NCBI RefSeq assembly: GCF_017589465.1
Contig: NZ_JAELYA010000002.1
Location: forward strand, 708,205 to 772,204
Reading direction: 5' to 3'
Length of the DNA stretch: 64,000 bases
Source: Pseudomonas schmalbachii
Lineage (GTDB): Bacteria; Pseudomonadota; Gammaproteobacteria; Pseudomonadales; Pseudomonadaceae
Below, one piece after another: positions 38,839 to 49,898 of the stretch (positions are counted from its first letter, which is position 1; every line of letters starts with the position of its first letter). The position numbers were made by a program, and so were the translations under genes. The notes beneath the pieces were generated by a model. It did not search any database. It was given only the letters and a program-made list of their open reading frames with translations, and had not been told where the DNA came from.

Positions 38839-40736
38839 CAGGCCAGCACCTCAGCCAGGTTGCCCTTGGTCTCCAGCCAGGACTTGCGGTCGCCGGCGCG
38901 CTTCTTCGCCAGCAGCATGTCCATGATCTCCATGGTGCCCTCGGCGTTGTCCAGGGTGAGCTGGACCAGCCGGCGGGTGTTCGGGTCCATGGTGGTTTCG
39001 CGCAGCTGCGGCGGGTTCATCTCGCCAAGGCCCTTGAAGCGGGTGACCTGCGGCTTGCCGCGGCGCTTCTCGGCGAGCAGGCGCTCGAGAATGCCGTCGC
39101 GTTCGGCCTCGTCGAGGGCGTAGAAGACTTCCTTGCCGAGGTCGATGCGGTACAGCGGCGGCATCGCCACGTAGACGTGGCCGGCTTCCACCAGTGGACG
39201 GAAATGGCGGACGAACAGCGCGCAGAGCAGCGTGGCGATGTGCAGGCCGTCGGAGTCTGCGTCGGCGAGGATGCAGATCTTGCCGTAGCGCAGCTGGGTG
39301 AGATCCGCCGCGCCCGGATCGACGCCGATGGCCACGGCGATATCGTGCACTTCCTGCGAAGCCAGCACTTCGCCGCCGTCGACTTCCCAGGTGTTCAGGA
39401 TCTTCCCGCGCAGCGGCATGATCGCCTGGAATTCCTTGTCCCGCGCCTGCTTGGCCGAACCGCCGGCGGAGTCGCCCTCCACCAGGAACAGCTCGGCGCG
39501 CATCGGGTCCTGGCCGGCGCAATCGGCCAGCTTGCCGGGCAGCGCCGGGCCCTGGGTGATCTTCTTGCGCTCGACCTTCTTGCCCGCCTTGAGACGCCGC
39601 CCGGCGTTGCTGATCGCCAGTTCGGCGAGCTGCATGCCGAGCTCGGGATGGGCGTTGAGCCAGAGGCTGAAGGCGTCCTTGACCACGCCGGAGACGAACG
39701 CCGCCGCCTCGCGGGAGGACAGGCGCTCCTTGGTCTGCCCGGAGAACTGCGCCTCCTGCATCTTCATCGAGAGGACGAAGGCGATGCGCTCCCAGACGTC
39801 TTCCGGCGCCAGCTTCACGCCGCGCGGCAGCAGGTTGCGGAACTCGCAGAACTCGCGCATGGCATCGAGCAGGCCCTGGCGCAGGCCGTTGACGTGGGTG
39901 CCGCCCTGGGCAGTGGGAATCAGGTTGACGTAGCTTTCCTGCAGCGACTCGCCGCCTTCCGGCAGCCACAGCAGGGCCCAGTCCACCGCTTCCTTGCTGC
40001 CGGCGAAGGTGCCGCAGAAGGGCTCTTCCGGCAGGCGCGGCCATTCGGAAACGGCGTCCATCAGATAGGAGCGCAGGCCGTCCTCGTAGTGCCACTCGAC
40101 GCGCTCGCCGGTGTTGCGGTCGTCGAAGCTGACTTCCAGCCCCGGACACAGCACGGCCTTGGCCTTCAGCACATGCTTGAGGCGGCTGACCGAGAACTTG
40201 GCGGAGTCGAAATACTTGGCGTCCGGCCAGAAATGCACGCTGGTTCCGGTGTTGCGCTTGCCCACTGTGCCGACGATTTCCAGATCGCCGGACTTGAAGC
40301 CGTCGGCGAAGGTCATGCGGTATTCGTTGCCGTCGCGCTTCACCCGCACTTCGACGTTGGTCGACAGCGCGTTCACCACCGAGATGCCGACGCCGTGCAG
40401 GCCGCCGGAGAACTCGTAGTTCTTGTTGGAGAACTTGCCGCCTGCGTGCAGCTTGGTGAGGATCAGCTCGACCCCCGGCACGCCCTCTTCCGGGTGGATG
40501 TCCACCGGCATGCCGCGGCCGTCGTCGATCACTTCCAGCGAGTTGTCCGCATGCAGGATCACCTGGATGCTCCTGGCGTGCCCGGCCAGGGCCTCGTCGA
40601 CGCTGTTGTCGATGACTTCCTGGGCCAGGTGGTTCGGCCGCGTGGTGTCGGTGTACATGCCGGGGCGGCGGCGCACCGGATCGAGGCCGGAAAGGACTTC
40701 GATGGCTTCTGCGGTATAGGCGTTCTGCTGGGCCAT
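38838..40736 (-). CDS. parE: DNA topoisomerase IV subunit B
   Basis: This 632-residue protein starts MAQQNAYTAEAIEVLSGLDPVRRRPGMYTDT. It has the GHKL ATPase (DNSVDEALAGHA, GRGMPVD, GGLHGVG), the transducer and the TOPRIM domain (EGDSAGGSAKQARDK, PLRGKILN). The frame is open 88 codons further upstream, but that part is a shadow of yqiA. It lies 10 bases downstream of yqiA. Confidence 0.97.
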   Translation of the reverse strand: MAQQNAYTAEAIEVLSGLDPVRRRPGMYTDTTRPNHLAQEVIDNSVDEALAGHARSIQVILHADNSLEVIDDGRGMPVDIHPEEGVPGVELILTKLHAGGKFSNKNYEFSGGLHGVGISVVNALSTNVEVRVKRDGNEYRMTFADGFKSGDLEIVGTVGKRNTGTSVHFWPDAKYFDSAKFSVSRLKHVLKAKAVLCPGLEVSFDDRNTGERVEWHYEDGLRSYLMDAVSEWPRLPEEPFCGTFAGSKEAVDWALLWLPEGGESLQESYVNLIPTAQGGTHVNGLRQGLLDAMREFCEFRNLLPRGVKLAPEDVWERIAFVLSMKMQEAQFSGQTKERLSSREAAAFVSGVVKDAFSLWLNAHPELGMQLAELAISNAGRRLKAGKKVERKKITQGPALPGKLADCAGQDPMRAELFLVEGDSAGGSAKQARDKEFQAIMPLRGKILNTWEVDGGEVLASQEVHDIAVAIGVDPGAADLTQLRYGKICILADADSDGLHIATLLCALFVRHFRPLVEAGHVYVAMPPLYRIDLGKEVFYALDEAERDGILERLLAEKRRGKPQVTRFKGLGEMNPPQLRETTMDPNTRRLVQLTLDNAEGTMEIMDMLLAKKRAGDRKSWLETKGNLAEVLA

Positions 40737-40746
40737 AGGTCTCTGT

Positions 40747-41355
40747 TCAGTCAAAGGTCGAAAAATCGATGTCGCGCCACAGTTCCGCAGGCACGCCGGC
40801 AAAGGCCAGCAGCGCCGGGAAATGGCGGGCGAAGCGCTGGAAGGAGTGGTCGCCACCGGCCTCGATGCGCAGCGCGCAGGCGCGATAGAAGCGTTCGGCG
40901 ACCCGGTAGTCGAGCGTCTCGTCGCCGGTCTGCAGCCACACCTGGTAGCGCGCCGGGTCCCGCGGCGGCGGCATCTCCAGCGCGGCCAGGGCGGCGACAT
41001 GTTCGCGGGTCAGCTCCCAGGTTTCGCCGCTGTAGTGGTTCTGCTGCGGGCCGAGATAGCTTTCGAACGACTGCCCCGGCAGCACCGCCGGATTGATCAG
41101 CACGGCCTTCAGGCCATGGCGTTCGGCGAGGTGGGTCGCATAGTAGCCGCCCAGCGAACTGCCGATCAGCAGCGGCCGGCCCAGTTCGGCAATCGCCGCT
41201 TCCAGTTGCGCGATGGCCTGGTGCGGGTGATTGTCCAGCGTCGGCACGCGCAAACGGTCGCCCAGCCCGAGCCGCTCCATGACCGCGACCAGTTGGCGGG
41301 CCTTGTGCGAGGCGGGCGAGCTGTTGAAACCGTGGATATAAAGAAGTGCGGTCAT
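40747..41355 (-). CDS. yqiA: YqiA-type alpha/beta hydrolase (esterase)
   Basis: This 202-residue protein begins MTALLYIHGFNSSPASHKARQ. The nucleophile elbow GSSLGGYYATHLAE, an LQTGDETLDY acid region and the GGDHSFQRF histidine complete an alpha/beta hydrolase triad. The cellular substrate is unknown. It lies between cpdA and parE, the enterobacterial nudF-yqiB-cpdA-yqiA-parE order. Confidence 0.93.
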   Translation of the reverse strand: MTALLYIHGFNSSPASHKARQLVAVMERLGLGDRLRVPTLDNHPHQAIAQLEAAIAELGRPLLIGSSLGGYYATHLAERHGLKAVLINPAVLPGQSFESYLGPQQNHYSGETWELTREHVAALAALEMPPPRDPARYQVWLQTGDETLDYRVAERFYRACALRIEAGGDHSFQRFARHFPALLAFAGVPAELWRDIDFSTFD

Positions 41356-41441
41356 GGGGCGGCAGGCTACAAGCAGGGGCTGCGCCCTGCAAGCCGCAGG
41401 CTTCCGGCAGCGTAAATCCGTCACGCCTGCGCCCCGGAGGG

Positions 41442-42257
41442 TCAATAGCCCTTGACGCTGTAATCGATCTCGAAATCGATGCCGGTGACCCGCGATACGC
41501 CGGTCTCCAGCGTACCGTCAGGCAGCAGGCGCAGCCAGCGGTAGCCCGGCGCCAGGCGGTCGACGCAGAAATCCGCGCTTTGCGGAGCGAACTGCACGCA
41601 GGTCGACGGCGAGGCCAGCAGGCGGGCGTTGCCGCGCATGCGGTCGATTTCCTGGTGCACGTGCCCCCACAGCAGGCAGCGCACCTGTGGATAACGGTCG
41701 AGCACGGCGAACAGGTCGTGCGGGTTGCGGATGCCGATGCGGTCCATCCATTCGCTGCCGACCGGCACCGGATGATGGTGGAAGCTGACCAGCAGATGCC
41801 TGTCCGCTGCGTCCTGGATCGCCTGCTCCAGCAGGTCGAGCTGCTCGGCGGCCACATGGCCGGGCACGGCGCCGGGGATGGTCGAGTCGAGCAGGATGAT
41901 GCGCCAGGCGCCGATATCGATCACCGGCTGCAGCAGGTCGCTGCCCGCGGTGGCCTCGCGCATCGGCTGCAATTCGTCGTGATTGCCGGGGAACCAGCGT
42001 GCCGGCGCGGCGATGGCGGAACTGATCTCATGGAAGCGCCGATAGGACTCCACCGAGCCGTCCTGCGACAGGTCGCCGGTAGCCAACAGAAGGTCGACGC
42101 ACGGTTGTTCATCGAGCACCAGCTTCACAACCTGTTGCAGGCTGTCGGTGGTATCCATGCCCAGCAGACGGCCGCCAGCCTCGGCGAACAGATGGCTGTC
42201 GGACAGCTGCACCAGCAGCACCGCGGAATCGGCAGGGGGAATCGGTTGTGCAGGCAA
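41442..42257 (-). CDS. cpdA: 3',5'-cyclic AMP phosphodiesterase CpdA
   Basis: This 271-residue calcineurin-like phosphoesterase has all five metal-binding motifs in order: LSDSH near 15, ATGDLSQDGS near 60, GNHDE near 95, HHHP near 170 and GHVHQE near 205. It hydrolyses cAMP; in P. aeruginosa it controls the cAMP-Vfr virulence circuit. The 162-base upstream gap holds two TCACA boxes. Confidence 0.95.
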   Translation of the reverse strand: MPAQPIPPADSAVLLVQLSDSHLFAEAGGRLLGMDTTDSLQQVVKLVLDEQPCVDLLLATGDLSQDGSVESYRRFHEISSAIAAPARWFPGNHDELQPMREATAGSDLLQPVIDIGAWRIILLDSTIPGAVPGHVAAEQLDLLEQAIQDAADRHLLVSFHHHPVPVGSEWMDRIGIRNPHDLFAVLDRYPQVRCLLWGHVHQEIDRMRGNARLLASPSTCVQFAPQSADFCVDRLAPGYRWLRLLPDGTLETGVSRVTGIDFEIDYSVKGY

Positions 42258-42342
42258 GGCGCCCTACTCCTGTGAGGCGAGGCGTCCACGAATTATTGGG
42301 CTGATATGGTGACAGCCCCGGCGCAGCGCAAACCGGGAAACC

Positions 42343-42357
42343 GTCACAGATCACAGA
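42343..42357 (-). promoter_or_regulatory. Possible Vfr/CRP half-sites upstream of cpdA
   Basis: CTGTGATCTGTGAC on the minus strand carries two TGTGA half-sites 7 bases apart, about 87-101 bases before the cpdA start. cpdA is Vfr-activated in P. aeruginosa. A full TGTGA-N6-TCACA palindrome is not present, so the call is weak. Confidence 0.25.
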
Positions 42358-42419
42358 TTAGCGGACGCCGTTGATCGGACGAATCATGTCATAGCGCCAT
42401 CATTCATGCCACCAGGCGA

Positions 42420-42878
42420 TCAGCGCTGCAGAACCGGCTCCAGTTCATGCCCGCAAGCCAGGCAATGGCTGAGCCATTCGCCGAGGAAAAGATTGAGCTG
42501 GCTCTTCTCGTCCGGCTGGTGCATCGCCCGGTTCGGATAGGGATAGATCGCCAGCAGGCGCCTCGCCTGCTCCGCGCCGATCACCTCGGCCATGCGCGCA
42601 TCGTGGTAGACGCGGACTTCCAGGCGCGGCGCCGGCAGCCACGGCAGACCGAGCTCCTGGCGCACCTGCAGGGTGGTGGTGTACGGGCAGGATTCGATCA
42701 CTTCCAGCGCCAGCACACCGAGCAGCCGCTCGCCCTCGCTGAGCGCCACGCGGCGGGATGACTGGGCTTCACGCATGTCCGGCAGCAAACGCATCAGGCG
42801 CAGGTAATTGGCCTCGCAGGTGGACTGCATGCCGACCAGGTCGACGCGGTAGCGCTCGCGCAGCAGGTTCACACCCAT
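42420..42878 (-). CDS. yqiB: DUF1249 protein YqiB
   Basis: This 152-residue soluble protein matches the YqiB/DUF1249 family (CEANYLRLMRLLPDM, YTTTLQVRQE, RVYHDARMAEVI, YPYPN..MHQPDEKSQLNLFLGEWL). The function is unknown. It overlaps the nudF stop by 10 bases and precedes cpdA, the conserved order. I chose the ATG giving MGVNLLRERY; a GTG two codons later is an alternative. Confidence 0.9.
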   Translation of the reverse strand: MGVNLLRERYRVDLVGMQSTCEANYLRLMRLLPDMREAQSSRRVALSEGERLLGVLALEVIESCPYTTTLQVRQELGLPWLPAPRLEVRVYHDARMAEVIGAEQARRLLAIYPYPNRAMHQPDEKSQLNLFLGEWLSHCLACGHELEPVLQR

Positions 42879-43486
42879 AATCCCCGGACCTCGGCGCGGT
42901 TCAGCGCCAGCCACTGCAGGGCGATGATGCTCGCCGCATTGTTGATGCGCCCGTCGCGCACGGCCGCCAGTGCCTCTTCGAACGGCATGACATGCACGCG
43001 GATGTCCTCGCCCTCTTCTTCCAGACCATGGACGCCGCCGGCGTTGCTGCTGTCGCAACGACCGATGAACAGGTGCACCCGCTCGTTGCTACCGCCCGGC
43101 GAGGGCAGGTAGTCGCTGATCGGCCACAGCGAGCCGAGGGTCACTCCGGCCTCCTCGACGGCCTCGCGGCGGGCGACCTCTTCCGGCTCCTCGTCCTTGT
43201 CGATCAGGCCGGCGACCAGTTCCAGCAGCCAGGGATTCATCCCGGCCTCCAGCGCGCCGACGCGGAACTGCTCGATCAGCACCACCTCGTCGCGCTGCGG
43301 GTCGTAGGGCAGGACGCAAACCGCATCGTGGCGCACGAACAGCTCACGACTGATCACCGGCCCCATGCCGCCGGCGAACTGCCGGTGCCGCAGGTGCAGG
43401 CGATCGACCCGATAGAAACCACGGAAGCAATGCTCGCGTTGGGTGATTTCGACATCATCCGGGCCTGGTTTGAAGAATTCCGACAT
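42869..43486 (-). CDS. nudF: ADP-ribose pyrophosphatase
   Basis: This 205-residue Nudix hydrolase has an intact Nudix box running from GLIDKDEEPEEV to REAVEEAG. The N-terminal strands and C-terminal helix match NudF. It cleaves ADP-ribose to AMP and ribose-5-phosphate. It is the first gene of the nudF-yqiB-cpdA-yqiA-parE run and is divergent from the lipoprotein gene. Confidence 0.95.
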   Translation of the reverse strand: MSEFFKPGPDDVEITQREHCFRGFYRVDRLHLRHRQFAGGMGPVISRELFVRHDAVCVLPYDPQRDEVVLIEQFRVGALEAGMNPWLLELVAGLIDKDEEPEEVARREAVEEAGVTLGSLWPISDYLPSPGGSNERVHLFIGRCDSSNAGGVHGLEEEGEDIRVHVMPFEEALAAVRDGRINNAASIIALQWLALNRAEVRGLWV

Positions 43487-43702
43487 CCTGAACCACTCGT
43501 TGATCTGGTGAACTTCGGGTCATCCTAGCGCGCCGCCACGCCACGTGCAGCCTCTTTCGCAGGCCGCCCGGCGGCGAGTCCGCAGCCCGTCATCCCGCCA
43601 TACAAGGCCGCCGCGGATGGTCCATACTGCCGGGTTTGCGCGCCGAACCCGACGGGGTCCCGGCGGTCGAAGCCAATCTCCTACGCATAACCAGGGAATC
43701 GC

Positions 43703-44455
43703 ATGCGTCTTCTGAAAATCGCCGCCGCCGGCAGCCTGTGCCTTTTGCTCGGGGCCTGCCAGAGTCTGTTCAAACCGGGCATGGACGACCCGCTCACGCC
43801 CACGCGCAGCACGTGGGAACACCTGCAGCCGGGCTGCCAGGGCGAGCAGTGCCCGCTGGTGAATATCGACACCCTGAGTTTCGAGGATGAGCCGGCGCTG
43901 AACACGGCGATCAACGAGCACCTGCTCGACCTCGCCCGCAACGGTCCGCAGGGCCCGCGCCCGCTTTCGCTGGAAAGCTACGAGAAGACCTTCCTGAACA
44001 GCGCCGAGCCCGGCTGGAGCGCCTATCTGCAAGCCAAGGTACGCGAGCAGCATGACGGACTGGTGATCGTCGAGCTGTCCAGCTACCGCTTCACCGGCGG
44101 CGAATACGGCCAGCCCGGCCGTTCCTTCATCAACTACGACCGCCGCCTGCATCGCGAACTGAGCCTGCAGGACATCCTGCTGCCCGGCCAGGAAGAGGAA
44201 TTCTGGAAGACCGCGCGCATGGCCCATCGGGCCTGGCTGGTGCAGAACAAGCTGGAGGAGCAGGAGCCGAACTTCCTCAAGGACTGGCCGTTCCAGCGCA
44301 CCCCGCACATCGCCCTGACCTTCGGCGCGCTGACCCTGAAGTACGACATCGACAGCATCGCGCCGCACTCGGTCGGCCATCCGGAGCTGAAGATTCCCTA
44401 TCCGCGATTGAACGGGATCGTGAAGCCCAACTACTTTCCAGGGCGCGGGTCGTAG
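43703..44455 (+). CDS. RsiV/DUF3298-family lipoprotein
   Basis: This 250-residue protein has a lipoprotein signal with lipobox LGAC at about 16-19. The periplasmic region matches the DUF3298/RsiV family (VNIDTLSFEDEPALNTAINEHL, YRFTGGEYGQPGRSFINYDRR, LSLQDILLPGQ). No anti-sigma segment is present, so it is not an RsiV anti-sigma factor as such. It lies between nudF and thiC as in PAO1 (PA4972 position). The role is unknown. Confidence 0.85.
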   Translation: MRLLKIAAAGSLCLLLGACQSLFKPGMDDPLTPTRSTWEHLQPGCQGEQCPLVNIDTLSFEDEPALNTAINEHLLDLARNGPQGPRPLSLESYEKTFLNSAEPGWSAYLQAKVREQHDGLVIVELSSYRFTGGEYGQPGRSFINYDRRLHRELSLQDILLPGQEEEFWKTARMAHRAWLVQNKLEEQEPNFLKDWPFQRTPHIALTFGALTLKYDIDSIAPHSVGHPELKIPYPRLNGIVKPNYFPGRGS

Positions 44456-44472
44456 TCGCAATGTCGGATAGA

Positions 44473-44590
44473 TGTTGGGCTTCGCTGCGCTCAGCGCCAA
44501 CCTACGGGTGTAGGTTGGGTTGAGCGAAGCGATACATGTAGGGCGGGTGCAACCCGCCGTAGCGCCAATGGCGGGTTGCACCCGCCCTAC
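44473..44590. repeat. Stack of intergenic repeats between lipoprotein gene and cytX
   Basis: Three units follow one another: an inverted GTAGGTTGG arm (44473-44505), a hybrid GTAGGTTGGGTTGAGCGAAGCGATAC arm (44510-44535) that merges the GTAGGTTGG and GTAGGATGG families, and a facing pair of GTAGGGCGGGTGCAACCCGCC (44538-44590). Confidence 0.85.
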
Positions 44591-44593
44591 CCG

Positions 44594-45862
44594 TTACGAG
44601 CGGCGACCCAGTACGAGCTGCAGAACACCTGCCACCACCAGCGCCGGCAAGGTCGCGCCAACGTCCGGCAGGCAGTTCGCCAGCAGGTGGTAGGTGGCCA
44701 CGCCACCGGCCCAGGCCAGCAGCGAGCCCCAGCGCAGGCCGTGGGGAATTTCGGCGGCGGCGCGGCGGCGAAGGATGAAGTGGTCCACCAGCACCACGCC
44801 GAACAGCGGGGCGAATACCGAGCCGATCAGCAGCAGGAAGTTCTGGTACTCCGCCAGCGGCGCGAACCAGGCGATCAGCGTGCAGATTGCGCCGATGGCC
44901 AGCGCCAGGTGCTCGACCTTGAGCGGCAGCAGGATGCCGCTGGAAACCGCCGCCGAGTGGATGTCGGCGAAGGCCTTCTCCGACTCGTCGAGCAGGATCA
45001 GCAGCAACGGAATGCCCATGCCCGCACCGGCCAGCGCCAGCAGCAGCGCATTGGCGTCGCTGCCCTCGGCGAACGCCAGGGTGTAGGCCACGCCCAGGCC
45101 CATCAGCCAGAAGCAGCCGATGAAGAAGCCTATCGCCGCACCGCCGAACACCTGCCCGGCGCGTTTGCCGAAGCGCGAGTAGTCGGCGATCAGCGGCAGC
45201 CAGGACAGCGGCATGGCGATGGCGATGTCGAAGCCCACGGCGAACGGCAGGGAGCCGTCGCCGGTCTTGCTCCACAGCGCGACGAAATCGGCGCGGGCGA
45301 TGAAGTCAGCGGTCAGCCACACGCAGGCGGCGACCAGCAGCCAGATGCCCCACCTGCGCAGCACGCGACGGACGAACGCCAGCGGGCCGGCGACCGCCAG
45401 CAGGGTCGCCAGCGCGCCGAACACCAGCGTCCACAACGCCGGATTGTTCCACAGGCTGCTCTCGCCGAAGGCACGGGCGGAAAGCAGGCTGGCGGCATCG
45501 CGCATGACGATGATCTCGAAGGCGCCCCAGCCCACCAGTTGCAGCAGATTGAGGATCGCCGGCAACGCCGCGCCGTGGTTGCCCAGGCTGAGCTTGAGCG
45601 AGGCCATGGCGGCCAGGCCGGTATCGCTGCCGATCACCCCGGCGGAGGCCAGCAGCAGCACGCCGACCAGCGTGCCGAGCAGGATCGCGCCCAGCGCGCC
45701 GGCCAGGCCGAGGCCGGGCGCCAGCAGCGCGCCGGTCTGCAGCACCATCAGGCCGAGGCCGAGGGAGAACCACAGGGAAAACATGTCGCGCAGGCCGAGC
45801 ACACGCTGGGCGGTGGCGACCGGGATGGTCGGGGAGTAGCTGGTTGCGATGGTGGTGGTCAC
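44594..45862 (-). CDS. cytX: NCS1-family permease, CytX type (hydroxymethylpyrimidine transporter)
   Basis: This 422-residue protein has about 12 hydrophobic segments and the NCS1 (codB/cytosine permease) pattern. It lies directly downstream of thiC on the same strand. The family of thiamine-linked NCS1 permeases called CytX is defined by such placement and is predicted to import hydroxymethylpyrimidine (HMP). The substrate is therefore an inference from context. The 153-base gap to thiC contains a repeat pair and no riboswitch, so expression from the thiC promoter is plausible. Confidence 0.82.
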   Translation of the reverse strand: MTTTIATSYSPTIPVATAQRVLGLRDMFSLWFSLGLGLMVLQTGALLAPGLGLAGALGAILLGTLVGVLLLASAGVIGSDTGLAAMASLKLSLGNHGAALPAILNLLQLVGWGAFEIIVMRDAASLLSARAFGESSLWNNPALWTLVFGALATLLAVAGPLAFVRRVLRRWGIWLLVAACVWLTADFIARADFVALWSKTGDGSLPFAVGFDIAIAMPLSWLPLIADYSRFGKRAGQVFGGAAIGFFIGCFWLMGLGVAYTLAFAEGSDANALLLALAGAGMGIPLLLILLDESEKAFADIHSAAVSSGILLPLKVEHLALAIGAICTLIAWFAPLAEYQNFLLLIGSVFAPLFGVVLVDHFILRRRAAAEIPHGLRWGSLLAWAGGVATYHLLANCLPDVGATLPALVVAGVLQLVLGRRS

Positions 45863-45902
45863 GATGCGCGCCTGACTCTGGATATTGGTGTTTTTTTCTT
45901 TT

Positions 45903-45993
45903 GTAGGATGGGTTGAGCGCAGCGATACCCATGCTGGCGGCCATCGATGGGTATCGCTTACCGCTCAGACTGCGCGTCCCGACCCATCCTACG
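45903..45993. repeat. Facing pair of intergenic repeats (GTAGGATGGGT family)
   Basis: GTAGGATGGGTTGAGCGCAG at 45903 faces an inverted copy ending at 45992, in the gap between thiC and cytX. Confidence 0.85.
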
Positions 45994-46015
45994 GGTTTAC
46001 GGGTCGCGGAACGGA

Positions 46016-48110
<2,095 letters not shown>

Positions 48111-48119
48111 AACGCCCGC

Positions 48120-48149
48120 AGTCTAAACAACCCGTAACCGATTGGCCAA
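48120..48149 (-). promoter_or_regulatory. Candidate thiC promoter
   Basis: On the minus strand TTGGCC (48144-48149), an 18-base gap and TAGACT (48120-48125) place a start just upstream of the TPP riboswitch. Confidence 0.45.
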
Positions 48150-48289
48150 CATCACCGGACCAAATGTTCGGCCCGCCTTTCCCGGGGTTAACTACACTCT
48201 TCTACCTGAGCGCCCGCAGAGAGGCGCCTTGACCGCCCCTGGCGACGCCCGTAGCCTTGCCCAACCCGCATACTTTTCAGGACGAACGA

Positions 48290-49750
48290 ATGCTGCGCAG
48301 ACTCTCCCTGGCTGTCGCCGTGGCCGCAACGACAGGCTTCGCCTGGGCGGCCCAGCCTGCTCCGGCCGCATCCCAGCTGCCGACCAAGACTGACCTGATC
48401 AGCGTCTACAAGGATGCCGTGGACAACAACTCCGACCTTGCCGCCGCCCAGGCCGACTACCTGGCGCGCAAGGAAGTCGTGCCGCAGGCGCGCTCCGGGT
48501 TGCTGCCGCAGGTCAATGCCGGGGGCAGCATCACCGACCTGCGCACCTCGCTGGACGAGCCCGACATCACGCTGAACCGCAGCGCCCAGTTGATCCAGGC
48601 CAGCCTCAGCCAGCCGCTGTTCCGCCTCGATCGCTGGTTCCAGCTGAAGGCGGCGAAGGATGTCAGCCAGCAGGCCGAACTGGAGTTCTCCGCGACCCAG
48701 CAGAACCTCATCCTGCAGACTGCGGTCACCTATTTCAGCGCCTTGCAGGCACAGGACAACCTGGCCGCCAGCAAGGCCGAGGAAGCGGCGTTCAAGCGCC
48801 AGCTCGACCAGTCCAACGAACGCTTCAACGTCGGCCTGTCGGACAAGACCGACGTGCTCGAATCCCAGGCCGGCTACGACACCGCGCGGGCCAACCGGCT
48901 GATCGCCGAGCAGGCTGTGGAAGATGCCTTCCAGGCCCTGATCACCCTGACCAACCGCGAATACAGCTCCATCGAAGGCATCCTGCACTCCCTGCCGGTG
49001 GTCACGCCGACACCGAACGACGCCAAGGCCTGGGTCGATACCGCCGTGCAGCAGAACCTGCTGCTGCAGGCCAGCAACTACGCGGTGAGCTCCGCCGAGG
49101 AAACCCTGCGCCAGCGCAAGTCCGGCCACCTGCCGACCGTGGATGCGGTGGTGCAATACCAGAAGGGCGACAACGACGCCCTCGGCTTCACCAACACCCC
49201 CGGCGGCCTCCCTGGCCAGAGCGGCTTCGGCGGTCATGTCGACCAGACCGCCATCGGCGTGCAGTTGAACGTGCCGATCTACAGCGGCGGGCTGACCAGC
49301 TCCCAGGTGCGCGAGTCGTACCAGCGCCTGAGCCAGAGCGAACAGCTGCGCGAAAGCCAGCGCCGCCAGGTGGTGCAGGACGCGCGCAACCAGCACCGCG
49401 CGGTGAACACCGACGTGGAAACGGTGAAGGCGCGGCGCCAGGCGATCATCTCCAACCAGAGCTCGCTGGAAGCCACCGAGATCGGCTACCAGGTCGGCAC
49501 CCGCAACATCGTCGACGTGCTCGACGCCCAGCGCCAGCTGTACAGTGCCGTGCGCGACTACAACAACAGCCGCTACAACTACATCCTCGACAACCTGCGC
49601 CTGAAGCAGACCGCCGGCACCCTCAGCCCGGCCGACCTGCAGGCCCTGAGCAGCTACCTGAAGCCGGACTACGACCCGGACAAGGACTTCCTGCCGCCGG
49701 ACCTGGCAAAGGCCGCGGAAGAGCAGATGAAGGGTGGCGCGCGGTACTGA
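48290..49750 (+). CDS. TolC-family outer-membrane efflux protein
   Basis: This 486-residue protein has a Sec signal peptide (MLRRLSLAVAVAATTGFAWA) and two TolC repeats, each a long alpha-hairpin. The typical Asn/Gln/Ala-rich helical pattern and the C-terminal NIVDVLDAQRQLYSAVRDYNNSRY block are present. It would form a trimeric outer-membrane channel for an efflux pump or type I secretion. No pump or fusion-protein gene is adjacent. It sits at the PA4974 position and follows the thiC riboswitch region divergently. Whether it is the general TolC of this species is not settled. Confidence 0.92.
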   Translation: MLRRLSLAVAVAATTGFAWAAQPAPAASQLPTKTDLISVYKDAVDNNSDLAAAQADYLARKEVVPQARSGLLPQVNAGGSITDLRTSLDEPDITLNRSAQLIQASLSQPLFRLDRWFQLKAAKDVSQQAELEFSATQQNLILQTAVTYFSALQAQDNLAASKAEEAAFKRQLDQSNERFNVGLSDKTDVLESQAGYDTARANRLIAEQAVEDAFQALITLTNREYSSIEGILHSLPVVTPTPNDAKAWVDTAVQQNLLLQASNYAVSSAEETLRQRKSGHLPTVDAVVQYQKGDNDALGFTNTPGGLPGQSGFGGHVDQTAIGVQLNVPIYSGGLTSSQVRESYQRLSQSEQLRESQRRQVVQDARNQHRAVNTDVETVKARRQAIISNQSSLEATEIGYQVGTRNIVDVLDAQRQLYSAVRDYNNSRYNYILDNLRLKQTAGTLSPADLQALSSYLKPDYDPDKDFLPPDLAKAAEEQMKGGARY

Positions 49751-49761
49751 GTGGAAATGGA

Positions 49762-49791
49762 AGAAGCCCGGCGGATGCCGGGCTTTTTCGT
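49762..49791 (+). terminator. Rho-independent terminator after the TolC-family gene
   Basis: The stem AAGCCCGGC-GGAT-GCCGGGCTT is followed by TTTCG, beginning about 12 bases past the stop. Confidence 0.85.
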
Positions 49792-49818
49792 TTCCGCCGC
49801 ACGTCCCGATCGGTAACC

Positions 49819-49898
49819 GTAGGTTGGCGCTGAACGCAGTGAAGCCCAACGTCAGTGTCCTCCGGTTCGTTGGGCTTCGCGGGCTCAGCCCAACCTAC
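49819..49898. repeat. Facing pair of intergenic repeats (GTAGGTTGG family)
   Basis: GTAGGTTGGCGCTGAACGCAG at 49819 faces an inverted copy ending at 49898. The stop codon (TAG) of the PotC-like gene falls inside the right arm, as the queG stop does at 19705. Confidence 0.85.

Noticed and set aside
44576..45916. 446-codon open frame on the plus strand rich in Gln, Arg and His
   Set aside because: It is antisense to the CytX-type permease; the low-complexity composition is a by-product of membrane-protein codons.
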